The notes below the pieces were generated by a model. That model was not told where the DNA came from. It saw nothing but the letters and a program-made list of their open reading frames with translations, and ran no database searches. DNA of 50,478 bases, taken from NCBI GenBank assembly GCA_910578805.1, contig CAJTRS010000015.1, forward strand, positions 1 to 50,478. Reading direction: 5' to 3'. This document shows positions 42,657-50,478 of the stretch, one piece after another (within the stretch, counting starts at the first letter, position 1; each line of letters opens with the position of its first letter). The stretch is from an uncultured Muribaculaceae bacterium (lineage in GTDB: Bacteria; Bacteroidota; Bacteroidia; Bacteroidales; Muribaculaceae). The position numbers and the translations under genes were made by a program.

Positions 42657-44900
42657 TCACTCCTCGATTTTGTACCACAAGTGTCCCGGCTCCGATGTCA
42701 TCTCCAGTTCCACATTGGTCCCTTCCATTATCATGCCGTGGGTTATGAAACTTCTGTCATACTCACTGCCGTTGACCTTCACCGACTTTATATATTTATT
42801 GTCGGCACTAAGAGCGGGAGCCGATAAGGTAAATGTCTTGCCGTTGTCAAGATTCATCTTGACTTCTTTAAACATAGGAGTTCCAAGTTCGTATTCTCCG
42901 CCCACGGGATTCACCGGATAGAATCCCATGGCACTGAACACATACCATGCCGACATCTGTCCGCAATCCTCATTTCCGCAAAGACCGTCGGGACGGTTAA
43001 AATAAAGCTCACGCATCACTTTCGATGCGTAATCGGCCGTTTTCCATGGCTCACCCACCTTATTATAAAGATATATCACGTGATGACTCGGTTCGTTGCC
43101 GTGGGCATACTGTCCGATCATGCCGGTGGAGAATATTGGCAGATCGGAATCGTCGGGGGTATAAGTAAACATGCTGTCAAGTTTGGCGGTAAACCGTTCG
43201 CGCCCACCTGCAAGTTTTATAAGCGACGGAATATCATGCTGCACCGACCAGAAATACTGCCAGCCGTTGCTCTCACATATATGCTCGGTGTAGTCATCGG
43301 CACTGAATCCGGGCTGCCACGCTCCGGACGAATCGCGGGGCTGCATGAATCCGGAAACAGGATTATATACGTTTTCATAATTGCGCGAACGCTTGTAGAA
43401 TTCCTCTGCAAGTTCTTTTCTACCCATCTTTTCCGCCATGCGCGCTATACAGTAATCATCATAGGCATACTCCAACGTACGCGACAGAGACCAGTTGTCG
43501 GCATTATACGGATCGACCACATCATAAGGCACATACCCTTTGCTCTTATACAACCCGATGCCTCGGTAATCATCGATATTGGCCGTCGCCACACAAGCTT
43601 CAAGCGCTTTTTCGGCATCGAAGTCACCTATTCCATTAAGATACGCATCGACGATCACGGGCACGGCATGGTAACCGATCATCATGTCGGTCTCGCCACC
43701 CTGAAAATTCCATACCGGCAAACGTCCGTTCTGCTCATAAAACGCCACAAAGGATTTGACCATGTCATTAACCCTATCGGGCTCCGTGTAGGTAAACAAA
43801 GGTTGCGCCGCCCTGTATGTGTCCCACAAAGAAAAAGTGCTGTAATTAGTCCAGCCGTCGGCCTTGTGGATATTTTTGTCAGGGCCGCGGTAACTTCCGT
43901 CAACATCACTATATATAGTGGGAGCGATCATACTGTGATACAAAGCCGTGTAGAATGTGGCCATATCATCGGAACTGCCACCCGACACCTCTATCCTGCA
44001 GAGTTGCCTGTTCCATGAATCTTTCACGGATTTAAGGTAGCGGTCAAAATCAAAATCCGGAGCTTCGGCTATATGATTCTTCATAGCGCCCTCCTCGCTT
44101 ACTCCCGACAAAGCCGTCACAACCACGATTTGTTCACCCGGAGCTGTATCAAAATCGAAGCGCGCAACGGACGCTACGCCGCCGGTCGGTTTATCTGACT
44201 CATCGACTATGTTCTCGGTATCTATGACCACATCGCGCCAAGGCTTGGAAAAGCGTGTGTAGAAATATACCTTCTGATCCCGTGCCCAACCGGTGGAATA
44301 ACGATAGCCTTTGACGGTAACCGAATCGACCACTTCGATTTTGGTATCCACGGTGGCGTCCCAGTTCATAGCTTTTCTAAGGTTCAGAAACACCGACGCT
44401 TCACCTCCGGGAAAGGTGTAACGCTGTATGCCGGTGCGCTCGGTAGCCGTAAGCTCAACATCTATGTCATAGTCGGCAAGCTTAACCCTGTAGTATCCGG
44501 CCGACGCCTCCTCGTCGTCATGCGAGAATTTCGAATGTATCCCTAACGGAGCCGGGGCCTCACTGTAAGGATATGTGACGGGCATAAACGATATATCATA
44601 AAGGTCTCCTGCTCCGGTTCCCGACAGATGGGTGTGACTGAATCCGGCGATGGTGCTGTCAGGATAAAAATATCCGGATATACGGTCCCAGCCGGGCAAT
44701 CCGTTATCAGGGCTCAGTTGCACCATGCCGAACGGAGCCTGAGCACCGGGATAAGTATTTCCTGTAAAATCCGTACCGATTAGCGGATTGACGATGGCGG
44801 AATAATCCGTTGCCGAAGTATCCTTGCCCTCACCTGCCGCGCATGACCCGACGACAAAAGCCAACGCAGGCACACCCCATAATAAATTAAGTGTCTTCAT
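42657..44900 (-). CDS. GH92 family alpha-mannosidase lipoprotein
   Basis: A 747-residue exo-alpha-mannosidase-type enzyme. The signal peptide ends Val-Gly-Ser-Cys (Cys20), so it should be a lipoprotein in the periplasm or on the surface. GH92 hallmarks run in order: VNPLIGTDFTGNTYPGAQ and FGMVQLSPDN near the start, SHTHLSGTG, FSLWDTYRAAQPL, GNEPSHHV with the expected general acid Glu, and LCGNEDCGQMSAWYVF with the general base Asp. Family members are calcium-dependent and release mannose from N-glycans or yeast mannan; the linkage here cannot be told. The ATG at 44900 is preferred over an upstream in-frame start at 44981, which lies before the promoter box. It is flanked by the tig terminator and the clpP promoter, as a separate unit. 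Confidence 0.95.
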   Translation of the reverse strand: MKTLNLLWGVPALAFVVGSCAAGEGKDTSATDYSAIVNPLIGTDFTGNTYPGAQAPFGMVQLSPDNGLPGWDRISGYFYPDSTIAGFSHTHLSGTGAGDLYDISFMPVTYPYSEAPAPLGIHSKFSHDDEEASAGYYRVKLADYDIDVELTATERTGIQRYTFPGGEASVFLNLRKAMNWDATVDTKIEVVDSVTVKGYRYSTGWARDQKVYFYTRFSKPWRDVVIDTENIVDESDKPTGGVASVARFDFDTAPGEQIVVVTALSGVSEEGAMKNHIAEAPDFDFDRYLKSVKDSWNRQLCRIEVSGGSSDDMATFYTALYHSMIAPTIYSDVDGSYRGPDKNIHKADGWTNYSTFSLWDTYRAAQPLFTYTEPDRVNDMVKSFVAFYEQNGRLPVWNFQGGETDMMIGYHAVPVIVDAYLNGIGDFDAEKALEACVATANIDDYRGIGLYKSKGYVPYDVVDPYNADNWSLSRTLEYAYDDYCIARMAEKMGRKELAEEFYKRSRNYENVYNPVSGFMQPRDSSGAWQPGFSADDYTEHICESNGWQYFWSVQHDIPSLIKLAGGRERFTAKLDSMFTYTPDDSDLPIFSTGMIGQYAHGNEPSHHVIYLYNKVGEPWKTADYASKVMRELYFNRPDGLCGNEDCGQMSAWYVFSAMGFYPVNPVGGEYELGTPMFKEVKMNLDNGKTFTLSAPALSADNKYIKSVKVNGSEYDRSFITHGMIMEGTNVELEMTSEPGHLWYKIEE

Positions 44901-44933
44901 GTAAAAGTTATGGTCTTTGATTATTGAATAATA

Positions 44934-44964
44934 CAAAGTTAATAAGTTATCCGAAATAATACAA
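44934..44964 (-). promoter_or_regulatory. promoter of the GH92 gene
   Basis: On the minus strand TTG (44964-44962), a 20-base spacer and TAACTTTG (44941-44934). The expected transcript start near 44928 leaves a leader of about 28 bases to the ATG at 44900. Confidence 0.65.
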
Positions 44965-44991
44965 CCCCTCCTTGTCGTCAAAATACAACAT

Positions 44992-45021
44992 AAGCGGGAA
45001 AGCCCTACGGCCTTCCCGCTT
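44992..45021 (-). terminator. hairpin terminator after tig
   Basis: Arms AAGCGGGAA and TTCCCGCTT form a nine-bp stem with an inner GCC/GGC pairing. It lies 31 bases after the tig stop. The following T-run is weak (TATGTTGTATTTTG), so termination may be partial. Confidence 0.65.
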
Positions 45022-45051
45022 CCAAAGTAACTATAAAAATTGCTTATTATT

Positions 45052-46413
45052 TTAAATCTGTGATGCTATTTCCTTGAATTTATCCAAAGACACGGACTCT
45101 TCGGCTAAAGTGATGGCATTTTTCATTGCGTCGAACAGTTTGGCATCGCCCACCTGCTCCACCAGACGCGAACGATAGTTCTTGTCATCAAGTATGCTCT
45201 GTGCATAACGGGTGATGGTCTCATCGTCCATGTTTGTCATGCCGTACTGGGCAAACTGACGTGCGGCCATTCCTTTGGCAAACTGCATAAGGTCGTCCTG
45301 CTCTATTTTCACGCCGAGTTTCTCAGCCACCTGCTCTTTTATAAGCTGCCATTTAAGGTCTTCTTTCATCTTGGCATACTCCTCATCGATATTATCGGCA
45401 TTCAGACCTTCATTGCGGCTTATAAGCCATGACTTGAGAATAGCATCGGGAAGCATCATGTCGCCGTATTTGGCCATGAACTGCTTGCGTGCCGAGAAGC
45501 GGAATATCATGTCGCTGTTACCGCGGAGCTCTCCTGCGATGAGTTCTTTAACAGCATTGCGGTATTCCTCCTCATTGTGCACTTTGTCTTTTCCGAACAC
45601 ATTGGTGTAGAATTCTTCACCATATTCAGCCGGACGAACCACGATTATCTCCGATATAGCCATTTCGAAATCGCCTTGAACGGCAGCAGTGCGCTCTTTG
45701 TCGATGTTAAGCATCGATGCCAGCTCTGTGATATTTCCGTCAGCGGCTTTGCGCGGATTGAACACCACCTTGTCACCCACCTTCTTGCCTTCGAACTTGG
45801 CAGCTTCGTCCTTGTCAACGAAATACATGGGAGCCACAATTCCGCTCACCACCTGTATGGCGTCATCGCCTTCCTTTACAGAACCGTCTTCATTAAGCTC
45901 CATAATGGCGCCTTTCACCAAAGCATCAGCCTCAAACTCTTCGCCGGGCACCTGTGCTCCGAAACGCTTGCGGAAAGCCTTGTCCTGCTCGTCTATCATC
46001 TCGTCGCTCACCTCTATATTGTAATAAGGCACGGTGATATTTTTATCGGGCTCCACACCAAGCTCGGGAGCAATGGCAAGATCATATTCGAATGTAAAGT
46101 CTTTCTGATTCTTGAGATCAAGCTCCTTCACCTCAACCGGCATGGGCTGGCCGAGTACATTGAGTTTATTGTCCTCTATATATTTCATTACGGCATCAAA
46201 CACCACCTGATTGATAACGTCGCTTGTCACCTGGCGGCCAAAGCGGCGCTGCAGATCAGCCATGCTTACATGTCCCTTACGGAATCCGGGAATCTGATGA
46301 GTACGACCTATTTTCTTAAGATCCTGATTTACTTTCTCCTTGTAGTCGTTCTCTTCCACCGATACCGTAAGGCGCATGCTCACTGCATCGGTACTGTTAG
46401 CGGTTACGTTCAT
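45052..46413 (-). CDS. tig: trigger factor
   Basis: A 453-residue ribosome-associated chaperone. The N-terminal ribosome-binding domain has the signature PGFRKGHV in the loop that touches protein L23. The middle PPIase-like region and the helical C-terminal arms (DLKWQLIKEQVAEKLGVKIEQDDL region) follow. The length is normal. It has its own promoter and a hairpin terminator. The clpP-clpX operon lies downstream but is separated by the GH92 gene. Confidence 0.95.
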   Translation of the reverse strand: MNVTANSTDAVSMRLTVSVEENDYKEKVNQDLKKIGRTHQIPGFRKGHVSMADLQRRFGRQVTSDVINQVVFDAVMKYIEDNKLNVLGQPMPVEVKELDLKNQKDFTFEYDLAIAPELGVEPDKNITVPYYNIEVSDEMIDEQDKAFRKRFGAQVPGEEFEADALVKGAIMELNEDGSVKEGDDAIQVVSGIVAPMYFVDKDEAAKFEGKKVGDKVVFNPRKAADGNITELASMLNIDKERTAAVQGDFEMAISEIIVVRPAEYGEEFYTNVFGKDKVHNEEEYRNAVKELIAGELRGNSDMIFRFSARKQFMAKYGDMMLPDAILKSWLISRNEGLNADNIDEEYAKMKEDLKWQLIKEQVAEKLGVKIEQDDLMQFAKGMAARQFAQYGMTNMDDETITRYAQSILDDKNYRSRLVEQVGDAKLFDAMKNAITLAEESVSLDKFKEIASQI

Positions 46414-46459
46414 AACTTGTTTATGATTGTTACTTGTTTTAGGTTATTATTCTGAAATG

Positions 46460-46490
46460 CAAAAATAATACTATTTAATGGATTGCACAA
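46460..46490 (-). promoter_or_regulatory. promoter of tig
   Basis: On the minus strand TTG (46490-46488), a 20-base spacer and TATTTTTG (46467-46460). The leader is about 40 bases. Confidence 0.65.
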
Positions 46491-46531
46491 TTCAGTTAAC
46501 CAAATTTAGGCAAATTCGAAACTGCCGGTCA

Positions 46532-46732
46532 TCAGTCATGATGATGGCGATGGTGTTTTTTATGTTTCTTATGCTTATGGGGTTTGTGATGATGATGTCC
46601 GTCTGAACAATATTCATTTTCCACGCCCCAATAACTGTGCATCGAACCGCACGACATCATCAGCGGGCTTCCCGACAGCAATATGGCCATAGCCATACAC
46701 CATGTCAACAGTCGTTTTCTTCTCATTTTCAT
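46532..46732 (-). CDS. small lipoprotein with a histidine-rich tail
   Basis: A 66-residue protein with a basic N-terminus, a hydrophobic signal and the lipobox Leu-Met-Met-Ser-Cys (Cys28). The mature part is about 38 residues. Its last ~22 residues contain 12 His with Lys, Arg and a final Asp, and there is one further Cys (NEYCSDG). His clusters of this kind often bind zinc, nickel or copper, but that is inference. The alternative start at the third codon (ATG 46726) would also keep the signal. A TATATTTG box lies 47 bases upstream. It is divergent from prfA and tandem with tig. No metal transporter is nearby. Confidence 0.72.
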   Translation of the reverse strand: MKMRRKRLLTWCMAMAILLSGSPLMMSCGSMHSYWGVENEYCSDGHHHHKPHKHKKHKKHHRHHHD

Positions 46733-46778
46733 CTGCTCTCGTTATGTAGTGAAACAGTCATTCATGCCGGTACACGGC

Positions 46779-46786
46779 CAAATATA
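46779..46786 (-). promoter_or_regulatory. -7 promoter box for the histidine-rich lipoprotein gene
   Basis: Reads TATATTTG on the minus strand, a TAnnTTTG match, with a leader of about 40 bases to the ATG at 46732. Confidence 0.5.
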
Positions 46787-46834
46787 CACTTTTATGACAA
46801 TCTGCACGGTCAGTTTGTTCACTTAAAGCAGCAT

Positions 46835-46864
46835 TGCCCGTATCGCTTTTTTTTGCTAACTTCG
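46835..46864 (+). promoter_or_regulatory. promoter of prfA
   Basis: TTG at 46835-46837, a 19-base spacer and TAACTTCG at 46857-46864. The last part departs from TTTG by one base. The predicted transcript start is near 46870, about 17 bases before the ATG. Confidence 0.5.
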
Positions 46865-46886
46865 CGGAAAATATAAACCATAGCAA

Positions 46887-47996
46887 ATGGCAGACAATTC
46901 TTTACTCACAAGGCTTGACGGAGTCGAATCCCGATTTGAGGAAGTCGGGACACTGATCACTGATCCGGCGGTAATCTCAGACATGAAACGTTATATCCGG
47001 CTAACCAAGGAATACAAGGACCTCGAACGCCTAATCGGTGCCACACGCCGTTACCGCACACTGCTCGGCAACATAACCGAATCGCGGGAAGTGCTTGAGA
47101 CCGAACACGACGAGGAATTGCGCGATATGGCCAAAGCCGAACTCGATGAAGCCACCGAAGCGCTGCCCGCACTCGAAGAAGAGATAAAACTCCTGCTCAT
47201 ACCGGCCGATCCCGAAGACGGCAAAAACGCCATAGTGGAGATTCGCGGCGGTACCGGCGGTGACGAAGCCGCCATATTCGCCGGCGACCTTTTCAAGATG
47301 TACAGCAAATACTGCGAGTCAAAGGGCTGGAATGTAGCCATCACATCATACAGCGAAGGTGCGGCAGGAGGATTCAAGGAAATAGTGATGGCCGTGACCG
47401 GCGACAATGTTTACGGCACACTCAAATATGAAAGCGGCGTACACCGTGTGCAGCGGGTACCCGCCACAGAGACCCAGGGACGTGTGCACACCTCGGCGGC
47501 CACTGTGGCCGTGCTTCCCGAAGCCGAAGCCTTCGATGTGGAGATCAACGAGGGCGAGATAAAGTGGGACACGTTCCGTAGCGGCGGTGCCGGCGGACAG
47601 AATGTCAACAAAGTGGAATCAGGCGTCAGACTCCGATACATGTGGCGCAACCCCAATACCGGTGAGACGGAGGAGATTCTCATCGAATGCACCGAGACTC
47701 GCGACCAGCCTAAAAACAAAGAGCGCGCCCTGAGCCGCCTGCGCACTTTCATATACGACAAGGAACACCAGAAATACATCGACGACATAGCCTCACGCCG
47801 CAAGACAATGGTTTCGACCGGCGACCGCTCTGCCAAGATACGCACTTACAACTATCCGCAGGGACGCATCACCGACCACCGCATAAACTACACCATATAT
47901 AATCTGCAGGCATTCGTTGACGGAGACATTCAGGACTGCATAGACCACCTGATCATTGCCGAAAATGCCGAGAAACTCAAAGCGGCCGAACTGTAA
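46887..47996 (+). CDS. prfA: peptide chain release factor 1
   Basis: A 369-residue class I release factor for UAA and UAG stops. The codon-reading PxT tripeptide is Pro-Ala-Thr in VPATETQGRVHTS, and the catalytic GGQ is at 236-238 in SGGAGGQNVNK. The N-terminal domain is helical and of normal length, and there is no frameshift. It is followed by pyrF after 53 bases in the same direction and may share a transcript. Confidence 0.97.
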   Translation: MADNSLLTRLDGVESRFEEVGTLITDPAVISDMKRYIRLTKEYKDLERLIGATRRYRTLLGNITESREVLETEHDEELRDMAKAELDEATEALPALEEEIKLLLIPADPEDGKNAIVEIRGGTGGDEAAIFAGDLFKMYSKYCESKGWNVAITSYSEGAAGGFKEIVMAVTGDNVYGTLKYESGVHRVQRVPATETQGRVHTSAATVAVLPEAEAFDVEINEGEIKWDTFRSGGAGGQNVNKVESGVRLRYMWRNPNTGETEEILIECTETRDQPKNKERALSRLRTFIYDKEHQKYIDDIASRRKTMVSTGDRSAKIRTYNYPQGRITDHRINYTIYNLQAFVDGDIQDCIDHLIIAENAEKLKAAEL

Positions 47997-48049
47997 ACAA
48001 CCTGTCCCGGCCCCAAAAGCATCATAAACACTGTAAGATAAATTATATC

Positions 48050-48880
48050 ATGAAACGTTCAGAACTCATTGAGAACATCAGACGCAAGGGTTCATTTCTT
48101 TGCGTAGGACTCGACACCGACCCGTTGAAGATTCCGGCCCACATAGCCGGCATGCCCGATCCGATCTTCCGGTTCAACAAAGCCATAATCGATGCCACAG
48201 CCCCCTATTGTGTGGCCTACAAGCCGAATATGGCCTTTTATGAAAGCTTCGGCGCCATGGGGTGGGACGCACTCGAACGAACCATTGCATATATCAGACA
48301 AAATTACCCCGACCAGTTCATCATAGCCGATGCAAAACGCGGCGATATAGGCAACACCTCAAAACTCTATGCACGCAGTTTCTTCGAGCATCTTGATGTC
48401 GATGCCATAACCGTGGCCCCCTACATGGGTCAGGACAGCGTGACGCCGTTTCTCGGCTACGAAGGAAAGTGGGTGATACTCCTCGCCCTCACTTCCAACA
48501 AAGGCTCTCACGATTTCCAGCTCATAAAAGACCAGTCGGGGACTCCCCTGTTTGAATCTGTAATAAACACCTCCAGCCAATGGGCCGGCCCCGAAGAAAT
48601 GATGTATGTGGTAGGCGCCACGCAGGGACGCATGTTTGAGGAGATACGCCGGGTGGCACCGCACTCATTCCTGCTGGTTCCGGGCGTAGGAGCACAGGGC
48701 GGAAGCCTCGAAGATGTATGTCGCTACGGCCTGACCGATGACTGCGGTCTGCTTGTCAACTCATCGCGAGGCATCATCTACGCCTCTTCCGGCGAGGACT
48801 TTGCTCAGGCTGCAACCGCCGAGGCATGCAAACTACGTGACCAGATGTCTGAAATTTTAAAGGCTGCTAACATCATTTAG
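48050..48880 (+). CDS. pyrF: orotidine 5'-phosphate decarboxylase
   Basis: A 276-residue TIM-barrel enzyme that makes UMP from OMP, the last step of pyrimidine synthesis. The catalytic block is ADAKRGDIGNT, with Asp94, Lys96 and Asp99. The longer length with LCVGLDTDPLKIP at the start matches the type 2 bacterial PyrF group. PGVGAQGG near the end binds phosphate. It lies downstream of prfA and upstream of pgk, which has its own promoter. Confidence 0.95.
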   Translation: MKRSELIENIRRKGSFLCVGLDTDPLKIPAHIAGMPDPIFRFNKAIIDATAPYCVAYKPNMAFYESFGAMGWDALERTIAYIRQNYPDQFIIADAKRGDIGNTSKLYARSFFEHLDVDAITVAPYMGQDSVTPFLGYEGKWVILLALTSNKGSHDFQLIKDQSGTPLFESVINTSSQWAGPEEMMYVVGATQGRMFEEIRRVAPHSFLLVPGVGAQGGSLEDVCRYGLTDDCGLLVNSSRGIIYASSGEDFAQAATAEACKLRDQMSEILKAANII

Positions 48881-48913
48881 CCATAGAAAAAATCGATTAT
48901 AGAAATTTTTCGT

Positions 48914-48921
48914 TATTTTTG
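48914..48921 (+). promoter_or_regulatory. -7 promoter box for pgk
   Basis: TATTTTTG matches TAnnTTTG. The expected transcript start near 48927 leaves a leader of about 63 bases to the ATG at 48990, or six to an in-frame ATG at 48933. No -33 match is clear. Confidence 0.5.
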
Positions 48922-48989
48922 CGGGTGATAATATGAAAAATAATTCGCCCATAACCATTAAAAATTCAAACCCTTTAAATATCAAGAAA

Positions 48990-50237
48990 ATGACAATCGA
49001 CGACTTCAACTTTGCCGGCAAAAAGGCAATCGTACGTGTTGACTTCAACGTACCTTTAGATGAAAACGGACACGTGACCGACGACACCCGTATCCGCGGA
49101 GCGCTCCCCACACTCAAGAAAATCCTTGCCGACGGCGGCAGCCTTATCATCATGAGCCACATGGGCAAGCCCAAAGGCAAAGTCAATCCTAAATTCTCTC
49201 TCTCACAGATCAAGGACGATGTGGCCAAGGCACTCGGCGCCGATGTGAAATTCGCACCCGACTGCGCCAATGCCGCTGAAGCAGCCGCCAGCCTCAAACC
49301 CGGCGAAGTGCTTCTGCTGGAGAATCTCCGCTTCTACCCCGAAGAAGAGGGCAAACCCGTAGGCATCGACAAAGAAGACCCCGCTTACGAAGCAGCCAAG
49401 AAAGAGATGAAAGAGCGTCAGAAAGAATTTGCCAAGACCCTCGCAAGCTACGCCGATGTCTATGTCAACGACGCATTCGGCACCGCACACCGCAAGCACG
49501 CCTCCACAGCCGTGATAGCCGACTACTTCGACAAACAGGACAAAATGCTTGGCTACCTCATGGAAAAGGAAGTAAAGGCCGTTGACAATATACTCAGCGA
49601 CATCAAGCGCCCCTTCACCGCCATCATGGGCGGTTCCAAAGTATCCACCAAGATCGGTATCATAGAGAACCTCATGGACAAGGTGGACAACCTGATCCTA
49701 TGCGGTGGCATGACTTATACATTTGCAAAAGCCATGGGCGGCAATGTGGGTCTGTCACTCTGCGAGCTCGACAAACTTGATCTCGCCCTTGATATCATGA
49801 AAAAAGCCAAGGATAAAGGCGTAAACCTCGTGCTCGGCACTGACTGCGTGGCAGCCGACAAGTTTGCCAACGACGCCAACACCCAGATATGCTCCGTAAT
49901 GAATATTCCCGACGGCTGGGAAGGCATGGACGCAGGTCCCGAAACCCGCAAGGCATTCGCCAATGTGATCAAAGACGCCAAGACCATACTTTGGAACGGT
50001 CCCGCCGGTGTGTTTGAATTTGACAACTTCACAGCCGGTTCGCGTGCCATCGCCGACGCCATCGTTGAAGCCACCAACAACGGAGCATTCTCATTGGTAG
50101 GCGGCGGTGACTCTGTGGCTTGTGTCAACAAGTTCGGTCTTGCCGATCAGGTATCCTACGTATCTACCGGCGGCGGCGCACTGCTTGAAGCCATCGAAGG
50201 CAAGATACTCCCCGGAATCGCAGCCATCAAAGGTTAA
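48990..50237 (+). CDS. pgk: phosphoglycerate kinase
   Basis: A 415-residue glycolytic enzyme that makes ATP and 3-phosphoglycerate from 1,3-bisphosphoglycerate. The N-terminal signature is VRVDFNVPLDENG, the substrate site includes SHMGKPKG and GTAHRKHAST, and the nucleotide site has MGGSKVSTK and GGGDSVACVNK. A charged insertion of about 25 residues (around GIDKEDPAYEAAKKEMKERQ) makes it longer than E. coli Pgk; I recall similar insertions in Bacteroidota. The ATG at 48990 is chosen because the conserved start MTIDDFNFAGK begins there; an in-frame ATG at 48933 would add 19 Asn/Lys-rich residues. A terminator follows. Confidence 0.96.
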   Translation: MTIDDFNFAGKKAIVRVDFNVPLDENGHVTDDTRIRGALPTLKKILADGGSLIIMSHMGKPKGKVNPKFSLSQIKDDVAKALGADVKFAPDCANAAEAAASLKPGEVLLLENLRFYPEEEGKPVGIDKEDPAYEAAKKEMKERQKEFAKTLASYADVYVNDAFGTAHRKHASTAVIADYFDKQDKMLGYLMEKEVKAVDNILSDIKRPFTAIMGGSKVSTKIGIIENLMDKVDNLILCGGMTYTFAKAMGGNVGLSLCELDKLDLALDIMKKAKDKGVNLVLGTDCVAADKFANDANTQICSVMNIPDGWEGMDAGPETRKAFANVIKDAKTILWNGPAGVFEFDNFTAGSRAIADAIVEATNNGAFSLVGGGDSVACVNKFGLADQVSYVSTGGGALLEAIEGKILPGIAAIKG

Positions 50238-50270
50238 TCAGTCACACAACCATTTTTCCATACAGATACC

Positions 50271-50311
50271 GAATCCCGTGAAGCCAACACCCTCACGGGA
50301 TTCTGTTTTTA
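50271..50311 (+). terminator. intrinsic terminator after pgk
   Basis: Arms GAATCCCGTGA (50271-50281) and TCACGGGATTC (50293-50303) form an 11-bp stem with an 11-base loop, followed by TGTTTTTATT. Confidence 0.85.
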
Positions 50312-50351
50312 TTCTCAAACAACAGCTTTCACTTGCAAATTGCCAAATAAA

Positions 50352-50384
50352 TTTGCTTTTGCTCTCGACTTATTCGTATATTTG
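50352..50384 (+). promoter_or_regulatory. promoter of the gene at the right edge
   Basis: TTTG at 50352-50355, a 21-base spacer and TATATTTG at 50377-50384. The predicted transcript start is near 50390. Confidence 0.6.
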
Positions 50385-50385
50385 A

Positions 50386-50414
50386 TGTAGTCTTGGGCTA
50401 ATATTTTGACTACA
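50386..50414 (+). repeat. inverted repeat at the transcript start of the edge gene
   Basis: TGTAGTC (50386-50392) and GACTACA (50408-50414) form a seven-bp stem with a 15-base loop. It begins two bases after the -7 box, so it covers the expected transcript start and could be an operator or a 5'-end hairpin. Confidence 0.4.
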
Positions 50415-50448
50415 AGGTTATTTTTGAGAATTCGCGTGAGGATGGGCA

Positions 50449-50478
50449 ATGGATAAGAAATTGGTAGTGTGTTTGGTT
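50449..50478 (+). CDS. start of a truncated gene, product unknown
   Basis: An ATG at 50449 opens MDKKLVVCLV and runs off the window. It lies about 59 bases after the predicted transcript start of a good promoter. Ten residues are too few to assign a function. Confidence 0.4.
   Translation, partial: MDKKLVVCLV

Noticed and set aside
43080..44018. A 312-codon plus-strand frame opposite the GH92 gene
   Set aside because: It lies wholly within a well-identified glycoside hydrolase gene and has no start signals or domain pattern.
45577..46455. A 292-codon plus-strand frame opposite tig
   Set aside because: It is a shadow of trigger factor; its His/Leu-rich translation reflects reverse complement codons.

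Overview
The window looks like a chromosomal segment of an anaerobic Bacteroidales bacterium, probably from the gut and plausibly a Muribaculaceae relative; the family-level placement is inference. The evidence is the repeated TAnnTTTG promoter box of Bacteroidota at a fitting distance before many genes, the weak use of Shine-Dalgarno sequences, lipoproteins with Bacteroidota-style lipoboxes, Bacteroidota-typical families (DUF4369, DUF4292, OMP_b-brl-type receptors, GH92) and the gene order tig / clpP-clpX-recQ. I saw no rRNA, CRISPR array, complete insertion sequence or prophage.

Layout. 1-4450: a DUF4369/thioredoxin-fold lipoprotein and three glycosyltransferases. 4583-7572: long-chain acyl-CoA synthetase and peptide release factor 2, whose gene carries an intact programmed +1 frameshift site. 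7658-10914: an OmpH/Skp-like lipoprotein with a small membrane protein, dipeptidase PepD and an exported muramidase. 10866-17358 (minus): an envelope operon of outer-membrane barrel, dUTPase, TPR protein, DUF4292 lipoprotein, EnvC-like factor and Wzx-type flippase. 17435-19584 (minus): PrmA with small membrane/stress proteins (holin-like and two YtxH). 19721-24386: tRNA-Pro, an MFS transporter, an AI-2E-family permease, MltG and tRNA-Ser(GCT). 24421-30961: an accessory-looking block after tRNA-Ser that looks AT-richer by eye, with a gene remnant, a membrane-spanning TPR/helix-turn-helix regulator and two plug-barrel outer-membrane receptors. 31066-37577: superoxide dismutase, a serine hydrolase, a putrescine operon (small acidic protein, AguA, AguB) and lysC-lysA. 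37671-46413 (minus): ftsE-recQ-clpX-clpP, then a GH92 mannosidase as its own transcription unit, then trigger factor. 46532-50478: a histidine-rich lipoprotein, release factor 1, pyrF, pgk and the first codons of another gene.

How the genes work together. Much of the window is translation, protein quality control and cell-envelope maintenance: two release factors, PrmA, trigger factor and ClpXP; MltG, muramidase, EnvC-like factor, FtsE, flippase and glycosyltransferases. Biosynthetic genes supply putrescine from agmatine, lysine/diaminopimelate, UMP and glycolytic ATP. The accessory parts are the regulator/receptor block at 24.4-31 kb and the GH92 gene set between tig and clpP. No defence system or clearly new multi-gene machine is visible. 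The best leads are the regulator/receptor block, the GH92 insertion, the prfB frameshift site in a lineage that makes little use of Shine-Dalgarno pairing, and the histidine-rich lipoprotein.
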